Shown here: positions 54,365 through 63,878 of the stretch, one piece after another | Layout of the letters: every line of letters starts with the position of its first letter | Numbering within the stretch: position 1 is the stretch's first letter | Origin: Allobosea sp. CRIB-10 | Lineage (GTDB): Bacteria > Pseudomonadota > Alphaproteobacteria > Rhizobiales > Beijerinckiaceae | Direction: 5' to 3' | Length of the DNA stretch: 64,000 nucleotides | Assembly: GCF_900112185.1 (NCBI RefSeq) | Contig: NZ_FOKP01000028.1 | Coordinates: forward strand, 24,257-88,256 | Translations under genes and position numbers: made by a program | Notes under the pieces: generated by a model | The model's input: the letters and a program-made list of their open reading frames with translations, nothing else | Database searches by the model: none | What the model was told of the DNA's origin: nothing

Positions 54365-54817
54365 ATGACCATCGCCTATCGCCGCGCCGCCCCCGACGAC
54401 ACGCCCGCCTGCATCGTGCTGCGTGGCATGACGCGAGAGAACGCCTTCTCGGTCGAACGGCTCGCGGCGCTCGGCATCACGCTCGAAAGCTGGCGCGCCG
54501 CCATCGCCGACGGCAGCTTGCCGGGCCATGTCGCGACCGAAGACGGCAGGATCGTCGGCTATTGCTTCGGCGAACGCGAGACCGGCGAGATCGCCGTGCT
54601 GGCGCTGCTGCCGAGCCATGAGGGCCAGGGCGTCGGCAGGACGCTGCTGAACCTTGTCGTCGCCGATTTCAAGGCTTTCGGCTTTGCCAGGCTTTTCCTG
54701 AGCTGCTCCGCCGACCCGGCCTCGCGCTCCTATGGCTTCTATCGGCATCTGAGCTGGCGCTCGACCGGCAGCTTCGACGATCGTGGCGACGAGATCCTCG
54801 AATACCGCCTCGCTTGA
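54365..54817 (+). CDS. GNAT family N-acetyltransferase
   Basis: A 150-residue GNAT-fold acetyltransferase. The acetyl-CoA-binding motif A is IAVLALLPSHEGQGVGRTLL, with the QGVGRT pyrophosphate loop; the C-terminal strand region is YGFYRHLSWRSTGSF. The length is that of a minimal GNAT domain. It lies between the atypical SDR gene and the DMT exporter on the same strand, with short gaps (67 and 92 bases). Substrate unknown. Confidence 0.9.
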   Translation: MTIAYRRAAPDDTPACIVLRGMTRENAFSVERLAALGITLESWRAAIADGSLPGHVATEDGRIVGYCFGERETGEIAVLALLPSHEGQGVGRTLLNLVVADFKAFGFARLFLSCSADPASRSYGFYRHLSWRSTGSFDDRGDEILEYRLA

Positions 54818-54909
54818 TCGTTCTGGACGGCCTCCCGCACCGCGCCGGTCCGACTTGCAAGATCGGTGCTTGGAACGGCCACAAGCTCGTGGTCTAAGGA
54901 CTGGACGTC

Positions 54910-55878
54910 TTGCACAAGACCTCCAGTCCTCGCGCCCGACCTGTCCCCTTGTCACCGCTCCTCGGCATCAGCCTCAAGCTGCTCTCGGCCCTGTCGTTCA
55001 CGCTGATGTCGGCCGGCATCAAGACGCTGGCCTCGCGCTATCCGACCGGCGAGCTCGTTTTCTTCCGCTCTTTCTTCGCGCTGATCCCACTGATCATCTG
55101 GCTTGCCTGGCGCCATGAGTTCCCCGAGGCGCTCAAGACCAGCAATCTGCGCGGCCATCTCAAGCGTGGCGTCATCGGCTCGACCGGCATGTTCCTCGGC
55201 TTCGCCGCGCTGCATCTGCTGCCGCTCTCCGACGCGGTCGCGATCGGCTATGCCGCGCCGTTGATCGTAGTGGTGCTCGCGGCGCTGATCCTGAAGGAAC
55301 GCGTGCGCGTCTATCGCTGGACCGCCGTCGCCGTCGGCTTCCTCGGCGTGCTCCTGATGCTCTCGCCGCATATGGGCGTGCAGGCCTTCGGGCACGGGCT
55401 CTCGGGCGGCCCTGCGATCGGCGCCCTGCTCGCGCTCGCCGGCGCCTTCTGCTCCGCTTTCGCCTCGATCGAGGTGCGGCTGCTGACCCATACCGAGAAG
55501 ACCGGCGCCATCGTCTTCTACTTCATGACGCTGACCTCGCTGCTCGGCCTGCTGACGCTGGCGCTCGGCTGGACGGTGCCCGACCTGAAGGATTTCATCC
55601 TGCTCGTCACCATCGGCGTGCTCGGCGGCCTCGGCCAGATGCTGCTGGTCCAGGCCTATCGCTATGGCGACGCCTCGCTGATCGCGCCCTTCGAGTACTC
55701 GACGATGATCTGGGCGACGGCGCTCGGCTGGTTCGTCTTCGGCGAATGGCCGGTGCTGGCCGTGCTCCTGGGCTCGCTGATCGTGATCGCCTCCGGCATC
55801 TACGTCATCCTGCGCGAGCAGCAACTCGGCCTGCTCAAGAAGGAGACGCGCGAGGCCGGTCCGTCCCGCTCCGTCTGA
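54910..55878 (+). CDS. DMT/EamA-family exporter
   Basis: A 322-residue inner-membrane transporter with ten predicted helices and the two-repeat EamA architecture. Each half carries a marker: IPLIIWLAWRHEFPEALKTS then GYAAPLIVVVLAALILKERV in the first, and SLIAPFEYSTMIWATALGWF then FGEWPVLAVLLGSLIVIAS in the second. TTG at 54910 is used as start, with AAGGA upstream; no nearby ATG gives a complete first helix. Drug/metabolite export is the family role; substrate unknown. Confidence 0.88.
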   Translation: MHKTSSPRARPVPLSPLLGISLKLLSALSFTLMSAGIKTLASRYPTGELVFFRSFFALIPLIIWLAWRHEFPEALKTSNLRGHLKRGVIGSTGMFLGFAALHLLPLSDAVAIGYAAPLIVVVLAALILKERVRVYRWTAVAVGFLGVLLMLSPHMGVQAFGHGLSGGPAIGALLALAGAFCSAFASIEVRLLTHTEKTGAIVFYFMTLTSLLGLLTLALGWTVPDLKDFILLVTIGVLGGLGQMLLVQAYRYGDASLIAPFEYSTMIWATALGWFVFGEWPVLAVLLGSLIVIASGIYVILREQQLGLLKKETREAGPSRSV

Positions 55879-55981
55879 CGCCCTCGACTTGCCGCTTGGA
55901 GCGATCCGGGGCATTGTCCGCTAGGACAAACAATCGTTCTCTATCCCAAACGGATCGGGCGCGACGGCAGGCAAGAGCGCA

Positions 55982-56602
55982 ATGGGTATCGAAACCAGGG
56001 AACGTGGCGGGCGCGAGCTGGAATCCGGCGCACAGGTGATCTCCGGCCAGCTCGGCAAGACGATCCAGCGGCTGCGCAAGGCCTATAATCTGTCGCTTTC
56101 GGAACTGGCCGAGCAGTCCGGCGTCGCCAAGTCGATCATCAGCCAGATCGAGCGCAACGAGACCAATCCGACGCTGGCGACGATCTGGCGGCTGTCTCAG
56201 GCGCTCGACGTCTCGATCGAGCGCGTGCTCTCGACCAATGAGGAAGAGGCCTTCATCGAGAAGATCGCCCGGCCCGACACGCCGATCCTGGTCTCGGAGG
56301 ACGGCAAGCTGCGCCTCGCCATCATCGGCTGGATCAAGACCGTCGAATGGCTGCAATGGTACGAGGTCAGCGCCGAGCCCGGCGGCGAGCTCGATTCCGA
56401 AGGCCATCAGCGCGGCTCGATCGAATCGCTCTCGGTCAGCGCCGGCGAGTTCGAGGTCGAGGTCGGCGGCATCACCCAGCGCGCCAAGGCCGGCGAGACC
56501 CTGCGCTATCGCTGCGACCGTCAGCACATCGTCCGCTGCGTCAGTGGCCAGCCGGGCACGGCCCTGATGGTCTGTATCCTCAAGGCAGCAGTGATGGATT
56601 GA
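55982..56602 (+). CDS. XRE-family regulator with C-terminal cupin
   Basis: A 206-residue transcription factor with an N-terminal XRE helix-turn-helix (about residues 26-80: LSLSELAEQSGVAKSIISQI, ERNETNPTLATIWRLSQAL) and a C-terminal cupin effector domain (about 115-195, with GQRRGSIESLSV-like beta strands ESLSVSAGEFEVEV and RAKAGETLRYRCDRQH). This HTH-cupin architecture commonly senses a small metabolite, for example amino acids or polyamines. The adjacent DMT exporter upstream is a plausible target. No operator was identified. Confidence 0.88.
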   Translation: MGIETRERGGRELESGAQVISGQLGKTIQRLRKAYNLSLSELAEQSGVAKSIISQIERNETNPTLATIWRLSQALDVSIERVLSTNEEEAFIEKIARPDTPILVSEDGKLRLAIIGWIKTVEWLQWYEVSAEPGGELDSEGHQRGSIESLSVSAGEFEVEVGGITQRAKAGETLRYRCDRQHIVRCVSGQPGTALMVCILKAAVMD

Positions 56603-56632
56603 AGGCTGGGTTCGCCTCTGCCGGAACTTTGC

Positions 56633-56684
56633 TTGCAGCGAATCCCAACAGAGACTATATTTTGCCTCAAGTGATATGAGGCAA
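56633..56684 (+). promoter_or_regulatory. Promoter and operator of Xre/RES toxin-antitoxin operon
   Basis: TTGCAG (56633-56638), a 17-base spacer and TATATT (56656-56661) form a good -35/-10 pair. The palindrome TTGCCTCA (56662-56669) and TGAGGCAA (56677-56684) with 7-base spacer begins right after the -10, and a third TGAGGCAA at 56701-56708 lies inside the antitoxin gene. Autoregulation by the Xre antitoxin is inferred. Confidence 0.7.
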
Positions 56685-56689
56685 GAGTC

Positions 56690-57121
56690 ATGGTGTCTTA
56701 TGAGGCAATGGCCCGCGTGCTCGGCCTGCCCGGCGATGCCCGAGCAGCACGCACGCCGTTCGAGCTGATCTCGACGATCGAGAGCGGGCTTCCCGTAGCC
56801 GCGCTCGAGCGCGTCTCCCATCTGCTGTCGCCCAACGACGCCCAGTTCAAGTTCCGCTTCGTCCCCAAGGCCACCTATGAGCGGCGCAAGGCGGCGCATC
56901 GCCTGTCGGCCGAAGAGGGTACACGCTTGGCTCGGGTCGTCGGCGTCTGGGAACTGGCCCTCGATGTCTGGAAGACCGAGCAGGCCGCGCGAGACTTCCT
57001 ATTCAGATCTCACGCCATGCTCGACGACCGGCGCCCGATCGATGTCGTCCTCCAGAACGAGATCGGCGGCGAATTGGTACGCGACGTTCTCGCCGGCCTG
57101 AAATACGGCAGCGCCGCGTGA
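56690..57121 (+). CDS. Antitoxin of Xre/MbcA/ParS family
   Basis: A 143-residue antitoxin of the Xre/DUF2384 type that pairs with RES toxins. The N-terminal HTH-like half (about residues 40-80) precedes the C-terminal toxin-binding DUF2384 domain with EEGTRLARVVGVWELALDVW. The stop TGA overlaps the toxin start GTG by four bases (GTGA), so translation is coupled. Downstream of a clear promoter with a palindrome. Binding of the RES toxin is the family function. Confidence 0.88.
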   Translation: MVSYEAMARVLGLPGDARAARTPFELISTIESGLPVAALERVSHLLSPNDAQFKFRFVPKATYERRKAAHRLSAEEGTRLARVVGVWELALDVWKTEQAARDFLFRSHAMLDDRRPIDVVLQNEIGGELVRDVLAGLKYGSAA

Positions 57122-57597
57122 CGCCACAGCGGCTGGACCGGACGCTGACGGCCTACCGCATCGGCGATCCGGACGGCCTCTATCCGATCTTCGACGCGAC
57201 CGGCTCCACCATCGCGCCCGGGCGCTGGAATACGGCCGGCAGCCCGGTGATCTACAGCAGCGAGCACTATTCAACCGCGCTGCTGGAGAAACTCGTGCGC
57301 GGCAGCGGCCACCTGCCGCCGAACCTGCACTTCGTCCGGATCAGCATCCCGCGCGGCGTCAGCTACGAGATCTTTTCGGTCCCTGCCCTGCCTGGCTGGG
57401 ACACGATGCCCGCGACAGTCAGCAAACCCCATGGCGAGCGCTGGTGCCGGGACCGCCGCAGCGCGATCCTGCTGGTCCCGAGCGTCGTCGCGCGGCTCGA
57501 CAGAAACGTCCTGATCAATCCGGCCCATCCCGACTTTGCCCTGATCGAAGCGAGCCTGCACGAGCCCGTGTTCTGGGACCGGCGCCTGTTTGGCTGA
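57118..57597 (+). CDS. RES-domain toxin (NAD+ phosphorylase-type)
   Basis: A 159-residue RES toxin. The family residues Arg, Glu and Ser are visible: Arg36 (in GRWN), Glu57 (LLEKLV) and Ser122 (in VPSVVAR). Characterised RES toxins such as MbcT deplete NAD+ by phosphorolysis; this is assumed for this member. GTG start overlapping the antitoxin stop. The pair lies in ordinary chromosomal context without mobile-element remnants, consistent with a stably inherited stress module or a defence role. Confidence 0.9.
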   Translation: MTPQRLDRTLTAYRIGDPDGLYPIFDATGSTIAPGRWNTAGSPVIYSSEHYSTALLEKLVRGSGHLPPNLHFVRISIPRGVSYEIFSVPALPGWDTMPATVSKPHGERWCRDRRSAILLVPSVVARLDRNVLINPAHPDFALIEASLHEPVFWDRRLFG

Positions 57598-57602
57598 TAG
57601 CC

Positions 57603-58538
57603 TTACCCGCCGGCCGCCTTCTGCGGCCGCGGCGGCCCCTGCACCGCCGGCAGCGACTTCAGGTACTCCGCCATAGCCAGCCGGTCGGCATCCGACAGCT
57701 GCGCCATGTTACGCACAACCGCGGCCATCGTGCCGCCGACGCTGTCGAAGCTCGGTGTGAAGCCGCTCTTCAGCAGTTCGGCGATCTCGGACTTCGACCA
57801 CTTGCCGAGCCCGTCCTCGGCCTGGGTGATGTTCGGCACCCAGCCCCTGCCTTCCGGGTCCGGCCCGCCGGCAAAGCGCGTCGCCTGGACGATGGCGCCG
57901 AACTGGTTGCGGCTGGAATGGCATTCGGCGCAGTGGCCCGGCCCGTTCACCAGATAGGCGCCGCGATTCCATTCCTCGCTCTTGCTGGGATCGGCTTTGA
58001 ACGGCGTCCCGTCGAAGAACAGCAGCTTCCAGCCGCCGACAGCGCGGCGGATGTTGAAGGGGAAGCCGAGCTCATGGCCGGGCGCCCTGCCCTCCACCGA
58101 CGGCAGCGTGCGGATATAGGCGAGGAGATCGGCCACCGCCTTGGCCGGCATCAGGCGGTAGGAGGTGTAGGGAAAGGCCGGGTAATAGTGCTGGCCCGAG
58201 GGCGCGACGCCGGCGGTCATCGCCTGAATGAAGTCGGCCGTGCCCCAGTTGCCGATGCCGTCGCGCGTATGCGGCGAGATGTTCGGCACATGGAACTTGC
58301 CGAAGGGCGAGTCCAACACGAGCCCACCACCGAGCCTGGTCTTGTCGTCCTGGCCGGGCGTTGCATGGCATGAGGCGCAGCCGCCGGCGGCGAACAGGAG
58401 CTTGCCGTTCTCGATGTCCGGCGCCGGCAGCGTGCCGACCTCCGGCCCTGGCGAGACCACGCGCGGATCGGTGAGGACGAAGAAGCCGGCGATGCCGAGC
58501 GCGACGAAGACCAGAAGCGTGATCAGCAGGCGGCGCAT
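57603..58538 (-). CDS. Dihaem cytochrome c
   Basis: A 311-residue membrane-anchored cytochrome with an N-terminal helix (about residues 4-22) and two haem c motifs, CASCH (residues 54-58) and CAECH (203-207). Segments such as LGGGLVLDSPFGKFHVPNIS and VPNITQAEDGLGKWSKSEI are typical of the cytochrome subunits that accept electrons from membrane dehydrogenases. It lies in the same orientation as a cytochrome c556-like gene and a molybdopterin hydroxylase, separated by family B repeat DNA. An electron-acceptor role for that enzyme is inferred. Confidence 0.9.
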   Translation of the reverse strand: MRRLLITLLVFVALGIAGFFVLTDPRVVSPGPEVGTLPAPDIENGKLLFAAGGCASCHATPGQDDKTRLGGGLVLDSPFGKFHVPNISPHTRDGIGNWGTADFIQAMTAGVAPSGQHYYPAFPYTSYRLMPAKAVADLLAYIRTLPSVEGRAPGHELGFPFNIRRAVGGWKLLFFDGTPFKADPSKSEEWNRGAYLVNGPGHCAECHSSRNQFGAIVQATRFAGGPDPEGRGWVPNITQAEDGLGKWSKSEIAELLKSGFTPSFDSVGGTMAAVVRNMAQLSDADRLAMAEYLKSLPAVQGPPRPQKAAGG

Positions 58539-58646
58539 CGGTTCCTCATCAAGTTGCCCGTCGTGCCCAACGCATTCTTGGCCAATAAAGTTCAGTCGGG
58601 AAAGCCCGCCGAGGCGGAAATAGGCTCACGCATCATGAAAAATACG

Positions 58647-58758
58647 AGCCGTCATTTCGGCTGGAGCGAAGCGAAACGCCGGAATCCATCATAGAGCTCG
58701 GTGCTCTACGATGGATTCCAGAGCTGCGCCGCTTCGCGGCTTGTCCGGAATGACGGCT
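58647..58758. repeat. Dispersed intergenic palindrome, family B copy 1
   Basis: A 112-bp imperfect inverted repeat with outer arms AGCCGTCATT and AATGACGGCT and inner arms GGAATCCATC and GATGGATTCC. Related DNA lies at 61844-61948. It sits between the two cytochrome genes, on the same strand, and holds no ORF. Confidence 0.82.
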
Positions 58759-58783
58759 ATGAGAACCGACTGAAGGCTGCCGG

Positions 58784-59215
58784 TCACTTCTTGATGCGAT
58801 AGGCCTCGTGGCAGCCGCCGCAGTTCTTGGTGGCGTCGCCGAAGGCGGTGCGGAAGCCGGCGAGATCGGTCGCGGTCGCGCCCTTCGCGGCATCGGCCTC
58901 GAACTTGGCGAAGGCGGCCTTGAAGCCGGCCTGGTCTTCCCAGATCTTCGGCGCCGCCGTGGTCTCGCCACCGGTCTTGGTATTCTCGGGATAGAGGGCC
59001 GGCATCTTCTTGGCAGCCTCGCCATAGGCCTTGAACACCGCCTGCGCCTTGGCGGCATCGAACGGCGCCTCGCCCTTGGCCATCGCCGCGCCCTCGCGCG
59101 TCGCGGCGCCGACGGCCTTCATGGCATCGCGCCGCTCGGCGATCGGATTAGCCTGAGCCAGAACGGCGGAGACGCCGACGGCGAGGCCGAGGGCGACGAA
59201 AGCAGTGCGAAGCAT
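58784..59215 (-). CDS. Cytochrome c' / c556-type protein
   Basis: A 143-residue periplasmic four-helix cytochrome c' (c556) type. A signal peptide (MLRTAFVALGLAVGVSAVLA) is followed by a Met-containing first helix (Met32 in RRDAMKAVG, the likely axial ligand of c556) and a C-terminal haem motif CGGCH at residues 132-136. ATG 59215 is chosen because GGAGG precedes it and the signal peptide starts there. Small soluble electron carrier or NO-binding protein; partner unknown. Confidence 0.9.
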   Translation of the reverse strand: MLRTAFVALGLAVGVSAVLAQANPIAERRDAMKAVGAATREGAAMAKGEAPFDAAKAQAVFKAYGEAAKKMPALYPENTKTGGETTAAPKIWEDQAGFKAAFAKFEADAAKGATATDLAGFRTAFGDATKNCGGCHEAYRIKK

Positions 59216-59347
59216 GCGTGGGAATCCTCCGGAAGGCAGCGCCGGACCCGGCGCTGTTTTGAACTCTTCCAGATCAACGCAGGCACACGACAGCGCCAAG
59301 TCGCATTGTCGTGAAGTTCATTGCAAAATCGCAATGAGATCCTTGCG

Positions 59348-61657
59348 TCAGAGCGGATACCCCGCCGCCCGCAGCGTTGCGAACACCTTGGCCGGGGTCG
59401 CCGGCATGTCGATCGCCTTGATGCCGGCGGCGCGGTTCAATGCATCAACCATGGCGTTCATCACCGCCGGGCAGGCGCCGATCGCCCCCGCCTCGCCCGC
59501 ACCCTTCACCCCGATCGCGTTCGTCACGCAAGGCACATTGCGCGTCTCGAAATGGAAGTTCGGGATGTCGATCGCGCGCGGCAGGGCATAATCCATGAAG
59601 GTCGCGGTCAGCATCTGGCCGGAAGAATCGAAGCGGATCTCCTCCATCAGCGCTTGGCCGATGCCTTGCGCCGCGCCGCCATGGACCTGGCCCTGCAGCA
59701 TGATCGGGTTCAGCGTCACGCCGAAATCGTCGACTACGACATAGTTCTGGATCTCGGTGCCGCCGGTCGCCGGATCGACTTCCAATTCGACGACATGCGT
59801 GCCGTTCGGATAGGTCGCCTCCGGCGGCGTCCAGCTCTGGTGGACGCTGAGCTGCTCGGCCTTGGCGCCAGGCAGATTGGCGATCGCCTTGAGGTCGAGC
59901 TGCTTGTCGGTGCCGACGACGCGCACGGCGCCGTCGACGATCTCGAGGTCGCCGGGAGCAGCTTCGAGTGCGTCCGAGGCGATGCTCTTCAGATTGTCGG
60001 CGAGGATGCCGGTCGCCGCGTTGAGAGCTGCGCCGCCGACCGGGATCGAGCGCGAGCCGCCGGTGCCGGAGCCGGTCGCGATCCGATCGGTATCGCCCTG
60101 GACGACCTTGATGCGGTCGAGCGGGATGTCGAGATGCTGGGCGACGAGCTGAGAATAGGCGGTCTCATGCCCCTGCCCGTTCGACTGGGTGCCGATCAGC
60201 ACGGTGACGGTGCCGTCCTTCTCCAGGATCACGGTCGAGCTCTCCGGCCCGCCGCCGCCGCAGGCCTCGATATAGCAGGCGAGCCCGATTCCGCGGATCT
60301 TGCCGGCCTTCTGCGAGGCCTTCAGCCGGCTCTTGAAGCCCTTCCAGTCCGCCACCTCCATGGCGCGGCGCATATGGCCTTCGAACTCGCCGGAATCGTA
60401 GACCGGGCCGGTCTGCGTCTTGTGGGGCATCTCCCCTGGCTTGACGAAGTTGAGGGCGCGCACCGCATCCGGCGTCTTGCCGGTCTCGCGCGCGATCGCA
60501 TCGACCAGCCGCTCGATCAGATAGGCGGCTTCAGGCCGCCCGGCGCCGCGATAGGCGTCGACCGGGGTGGTGTTGGTGAAGACGCCGCGGAAGCGGACAT
60601 GAACCGCCGGGATATTGTAGCAACCCGGCGTCATCGTCGTGCCGACCCAGGGGATGAAGGGCCCATATTGCGAGAGATAGGCGCCCATGTCGGCGGCGAG
60701 GTCGACCTTGAGGCCGACGAACTTGCCGCGCTTGTCGAGCGCCATCGTCGCGGTGCTGAGATTGGCGCGGCCATGGGTGTCGGCGAGGAAGTGCTCGGTC
60801 CGGTCGGCGACCCAGCGCACCGGCCGCTTCAGCTTTTCGGCCGCGACCATCGTCAGCGGGTATTCGCGGTACATGAAGATCTTGGTGCCGAAGCCGCCGC
60901 CGACATCGGGGGTGATCACCCGGATGCGCGACTGCGGGACCTTGAGGATGTAGTCGGCCAGGATCTCGCGCGTGCCGTGGCTGCCCTGGCTGCCGAGCGT
61001 CAGGGTCCAGCGCTTGGTCGCCTTATCGTATTCGGCGATGCAGGCGCGCGTCTCCATGTAGTTGGAGGCGAGGCGATTGTTGACGATGGTGACCGAGACT
61101 GTCCGGTCAGCCTTGGCGAAGGCGTCTTCCGTTTTCTTGCGGTTGCCCTGCTCCGCCTCGAAGGCGACATTGCCGGCCCGGTCCGGCCAGACCTGCGGCG
61201 CCCCGTTCTCCAGCGCCTCAGCGATGCCGGTGATCGAGGGCAGCGTCTCGAACTCGATCTCGATCGCTTCGGCCGCGTCGCGCGCCTGGTCGAGCGTCTC
61301 GGCGACGATGAAGGCGATGGCTTCGCCGACATGGCGCACCGTATCGACCGGCAGCACCGGCACCGGGTTCGGCTTCACGTCTTTGCCGTCGATGTCCTTG
61401 ATCAGCCCCTTGCAGGGGATGTCGCCGAGATGGGCGACATCCTCGCCGGTCAGGATCAGCTTGACGCCCTTGCGCTTAAGCGCTGCCTGCTTGTCGACGA
61501 TCTTGAACGTCGCATGCGCATGCGGCGAGCGCAGTACATAGGCGTGCAACGCCCCCTCGACGGCGGTGTCGTCGGTATAGCGGCCGGTGCCGGTGGTGAG
61601 GCGCTGATCCTCGACCCGCCGCACCGGCTGGCCCATCCCGAATTTCATCGGACGCAT
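59348..61657 (-). CDS. Xanthine dehydrogenase-family molybdopterin-binding subunit
   Basis: A 769-residue large subunit of the xanthine oxidase/CO dehydrogenase family, which hydroxylates substrates at a Mo-cofactor. The aldehyde-oxidase hammerhead domain is at about 25-135, the Mo-binding part has GGGFGTKIF, then DAYRGAGRPEAAYLIERLVD and QSNGQGHETA, and the C-terminal active-site Glu lies in GVKGAGEAGAIGACP. It lacks the CoxL loop AYRCSFR, so it is not form I CO dehydrogenase. ATG 61657 is chosen (GAAGGAAG upstream). The FeS and FAD subunit genes are not adjacent; cytochromes c are. Confidence 0.9.
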   Translation of the reverse strand: MRPMKFGMGQPVRRVEDQRLTTGTGRYTDDTAVEGALHAYVLRSPHAHATFKIVDKQAALKRKGVKLILTGEDVAHLGDIPCKGLIKDIDGKDVKPNPVPVLPVDTVRHVGEAIAFIVAETLDQARDAAEAIEIEFETLPSITGIAEALENGAPQVWPDRAGNVAFEAEQGNRKKTEDAFAKADRTVSVTIVNNRLASNYMETRACIAEYDKATKRWTLTLGSQGSHGTREILADYILKVPQSRIRVITPDVGGGFGTKIFMYREYPLTMVAAEKLKRPVRWVADRTEHFLADTHGRANLSTATMALDKRGKFVGLKVDLAADMGAYLSQYGPFIPWVGTTMTPGCYNIPAVHVRFRGVFTNTTPVDAYRGAGRPEAAYLIERLVDAIARETGKTPDAVRALNFVKPGEMPHKTQTGPVYDSGEFEGHMRRAMEVADWKGFKSRLKASQKAGKIRGIGLACYIEACGGGGPESSTVILEKDGTVTVLIGTQSNGQGHETAYSQLVAQHLDIPLDRIKVVQGDTDRIATGSGTGGSRSIPVGGAALNAATGILADNLKSIASDALEAAPGDLEIVDGAVRVVGTDKQLDLKAIANLPGAKAEQLSVHQSWTPPEATYPNGTHVVELEVDPATGGTEIQNYVVVDDFGVTLNPIMLQGQVHGGAAQGIGQALMEEIRFDSSGQMLTATFMDYALPRAIDIPNFHFETRNVPCVTNAIGVKGAGEAGAIGACPAVMNAMVDALNRAAGIKAIDMPATPAKVFATLRAAGYPL

Positions 61658-61663
61658 CGGCAA

Positions 61664-61977
61664 ACTTCCTTCGGATCACTCGAATGAGAAAGACTGGCGC
61701 AGGATCACCGCGCCGTCACCCCGGTTCCCATGGAGGGGCCGGGATGCGCTGCGTGCAGGCTTCCGGCCAGCGGACGCTGCGAAGAGTATCTAGGGTGCGC
61801 CGGGCTCTTGTCGATACGCGTCGGCCGATTTCACCCACACCATCTTTCCGGCCGCGGCGAAGCGGAGCGCCGGAAACCATCGTCGGCTCGACGCTCTGCG
61901 ATGGATTGCGGGACCGCGCGCCTTTGGCGCTTGTCCGGAATGACGGCGGTGTTGGATTGGACAGGGTCCCGGCGCCC
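61664..61977. repeat. Intergenic region with family B palindrome copy 2
   Basis: A 314-bp gap between leuA and the molybdopterin subunit gene, both on the minus strand. The section 61844-61948 matches family B (58647-58758): CGGCGAAGCGGAGCGCCGGA, then GATGGATTG and TTGTCCGGAATGACGGC. The remainder (61664-61843) shows no convincing gene or hairpin. Confidence 0.75.
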
Positions 61978-63540
<1,563 letters not shown>

Positions 63541-63617
63541 GGGCTTGTCCCTGGTCGGGGCGCGCCGCGTCTCGGTTTCGGGCTGGCGCGCGAGGTCTGA
63601 GGCTTGGTTCCCGTCAT

Positions 63618-63660
63618 CCCCTGAGCGCCCAGGCACACGTGCCCGGCCGGCCCTCAGGGG
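63618..63660 (-). promoter_or_regulatory. Hairpin overlapping leuA leader stop (putative attenuator)
   Basis: CCCCTGAG (63653-63660 read on the minus strand) pairs with CTCAGGGG (63618-63625), enclosing a second stem GGCAC-GT-GTGCC at 63632-63643. The leader ORF stop codon (63654-63656) is within the outer arm. The stem is GC-rich but no T-run follows, so the mechanism (transcriptional or translational) is unsure. Confidence 0.55.
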
Positions 63661-63878
63661 CTGGTAAGAAGAAGCAGCTGACCAAGGAGCGAGGGAGCGC
63701 GCGACCGGACACACACGCCGGCCGTCCGCGCAGCAGCGCGGTTCAGGCTCTCGGCATGGGTGGCAGATGCGGCCACGAACGATCCTCTCGACGACTTGGG
63801 CTGTCTACCGGATCGGAGGATAGAAAGGCAAGGCCGAAAGGTCTTGAACGTTCGTGCATTGCTCGGCGAGACGCTCAT
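63654..63878 (-). CDS. Putative leucine-rich leader peptide upstream of leuA
   Basis: A 74-codon ORF ending SLLGQLLLLTSP: six of the last eleven residues before TSP are Leu, encoded by CTC CTT, then CTG CTT CTT CTT. GGGAGG lies 10 bases before its ATG. The leuA start lies 113 bases after its stop. This is the expected layout of a leucine-responsive attenuation leader, in which ribosome stalling at Leu codons alters the downstream hairpin. Only the C-terminal about 20 residues need be translated for regulation, and a shorter start (GTG, 60 bases before the stop) is possible. The upstream part shows no recognisable domain. Confidence 0.55.
   Translation of the reverse strand: MSVSPSNARTFKTFRPCLSILRSGRQPKSSRGSFVAASATHAESLNRAAARTAGVCVRSRAPSLLGQLLLLTSP

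Noticed and set aside
59321..61687. A 788-codon plus-strand frame opposite the molybdopterin subunit
   Set aside because: Translation is His/Arg/Asp-rich low complexity; the minus-strand product has clear family motifs.
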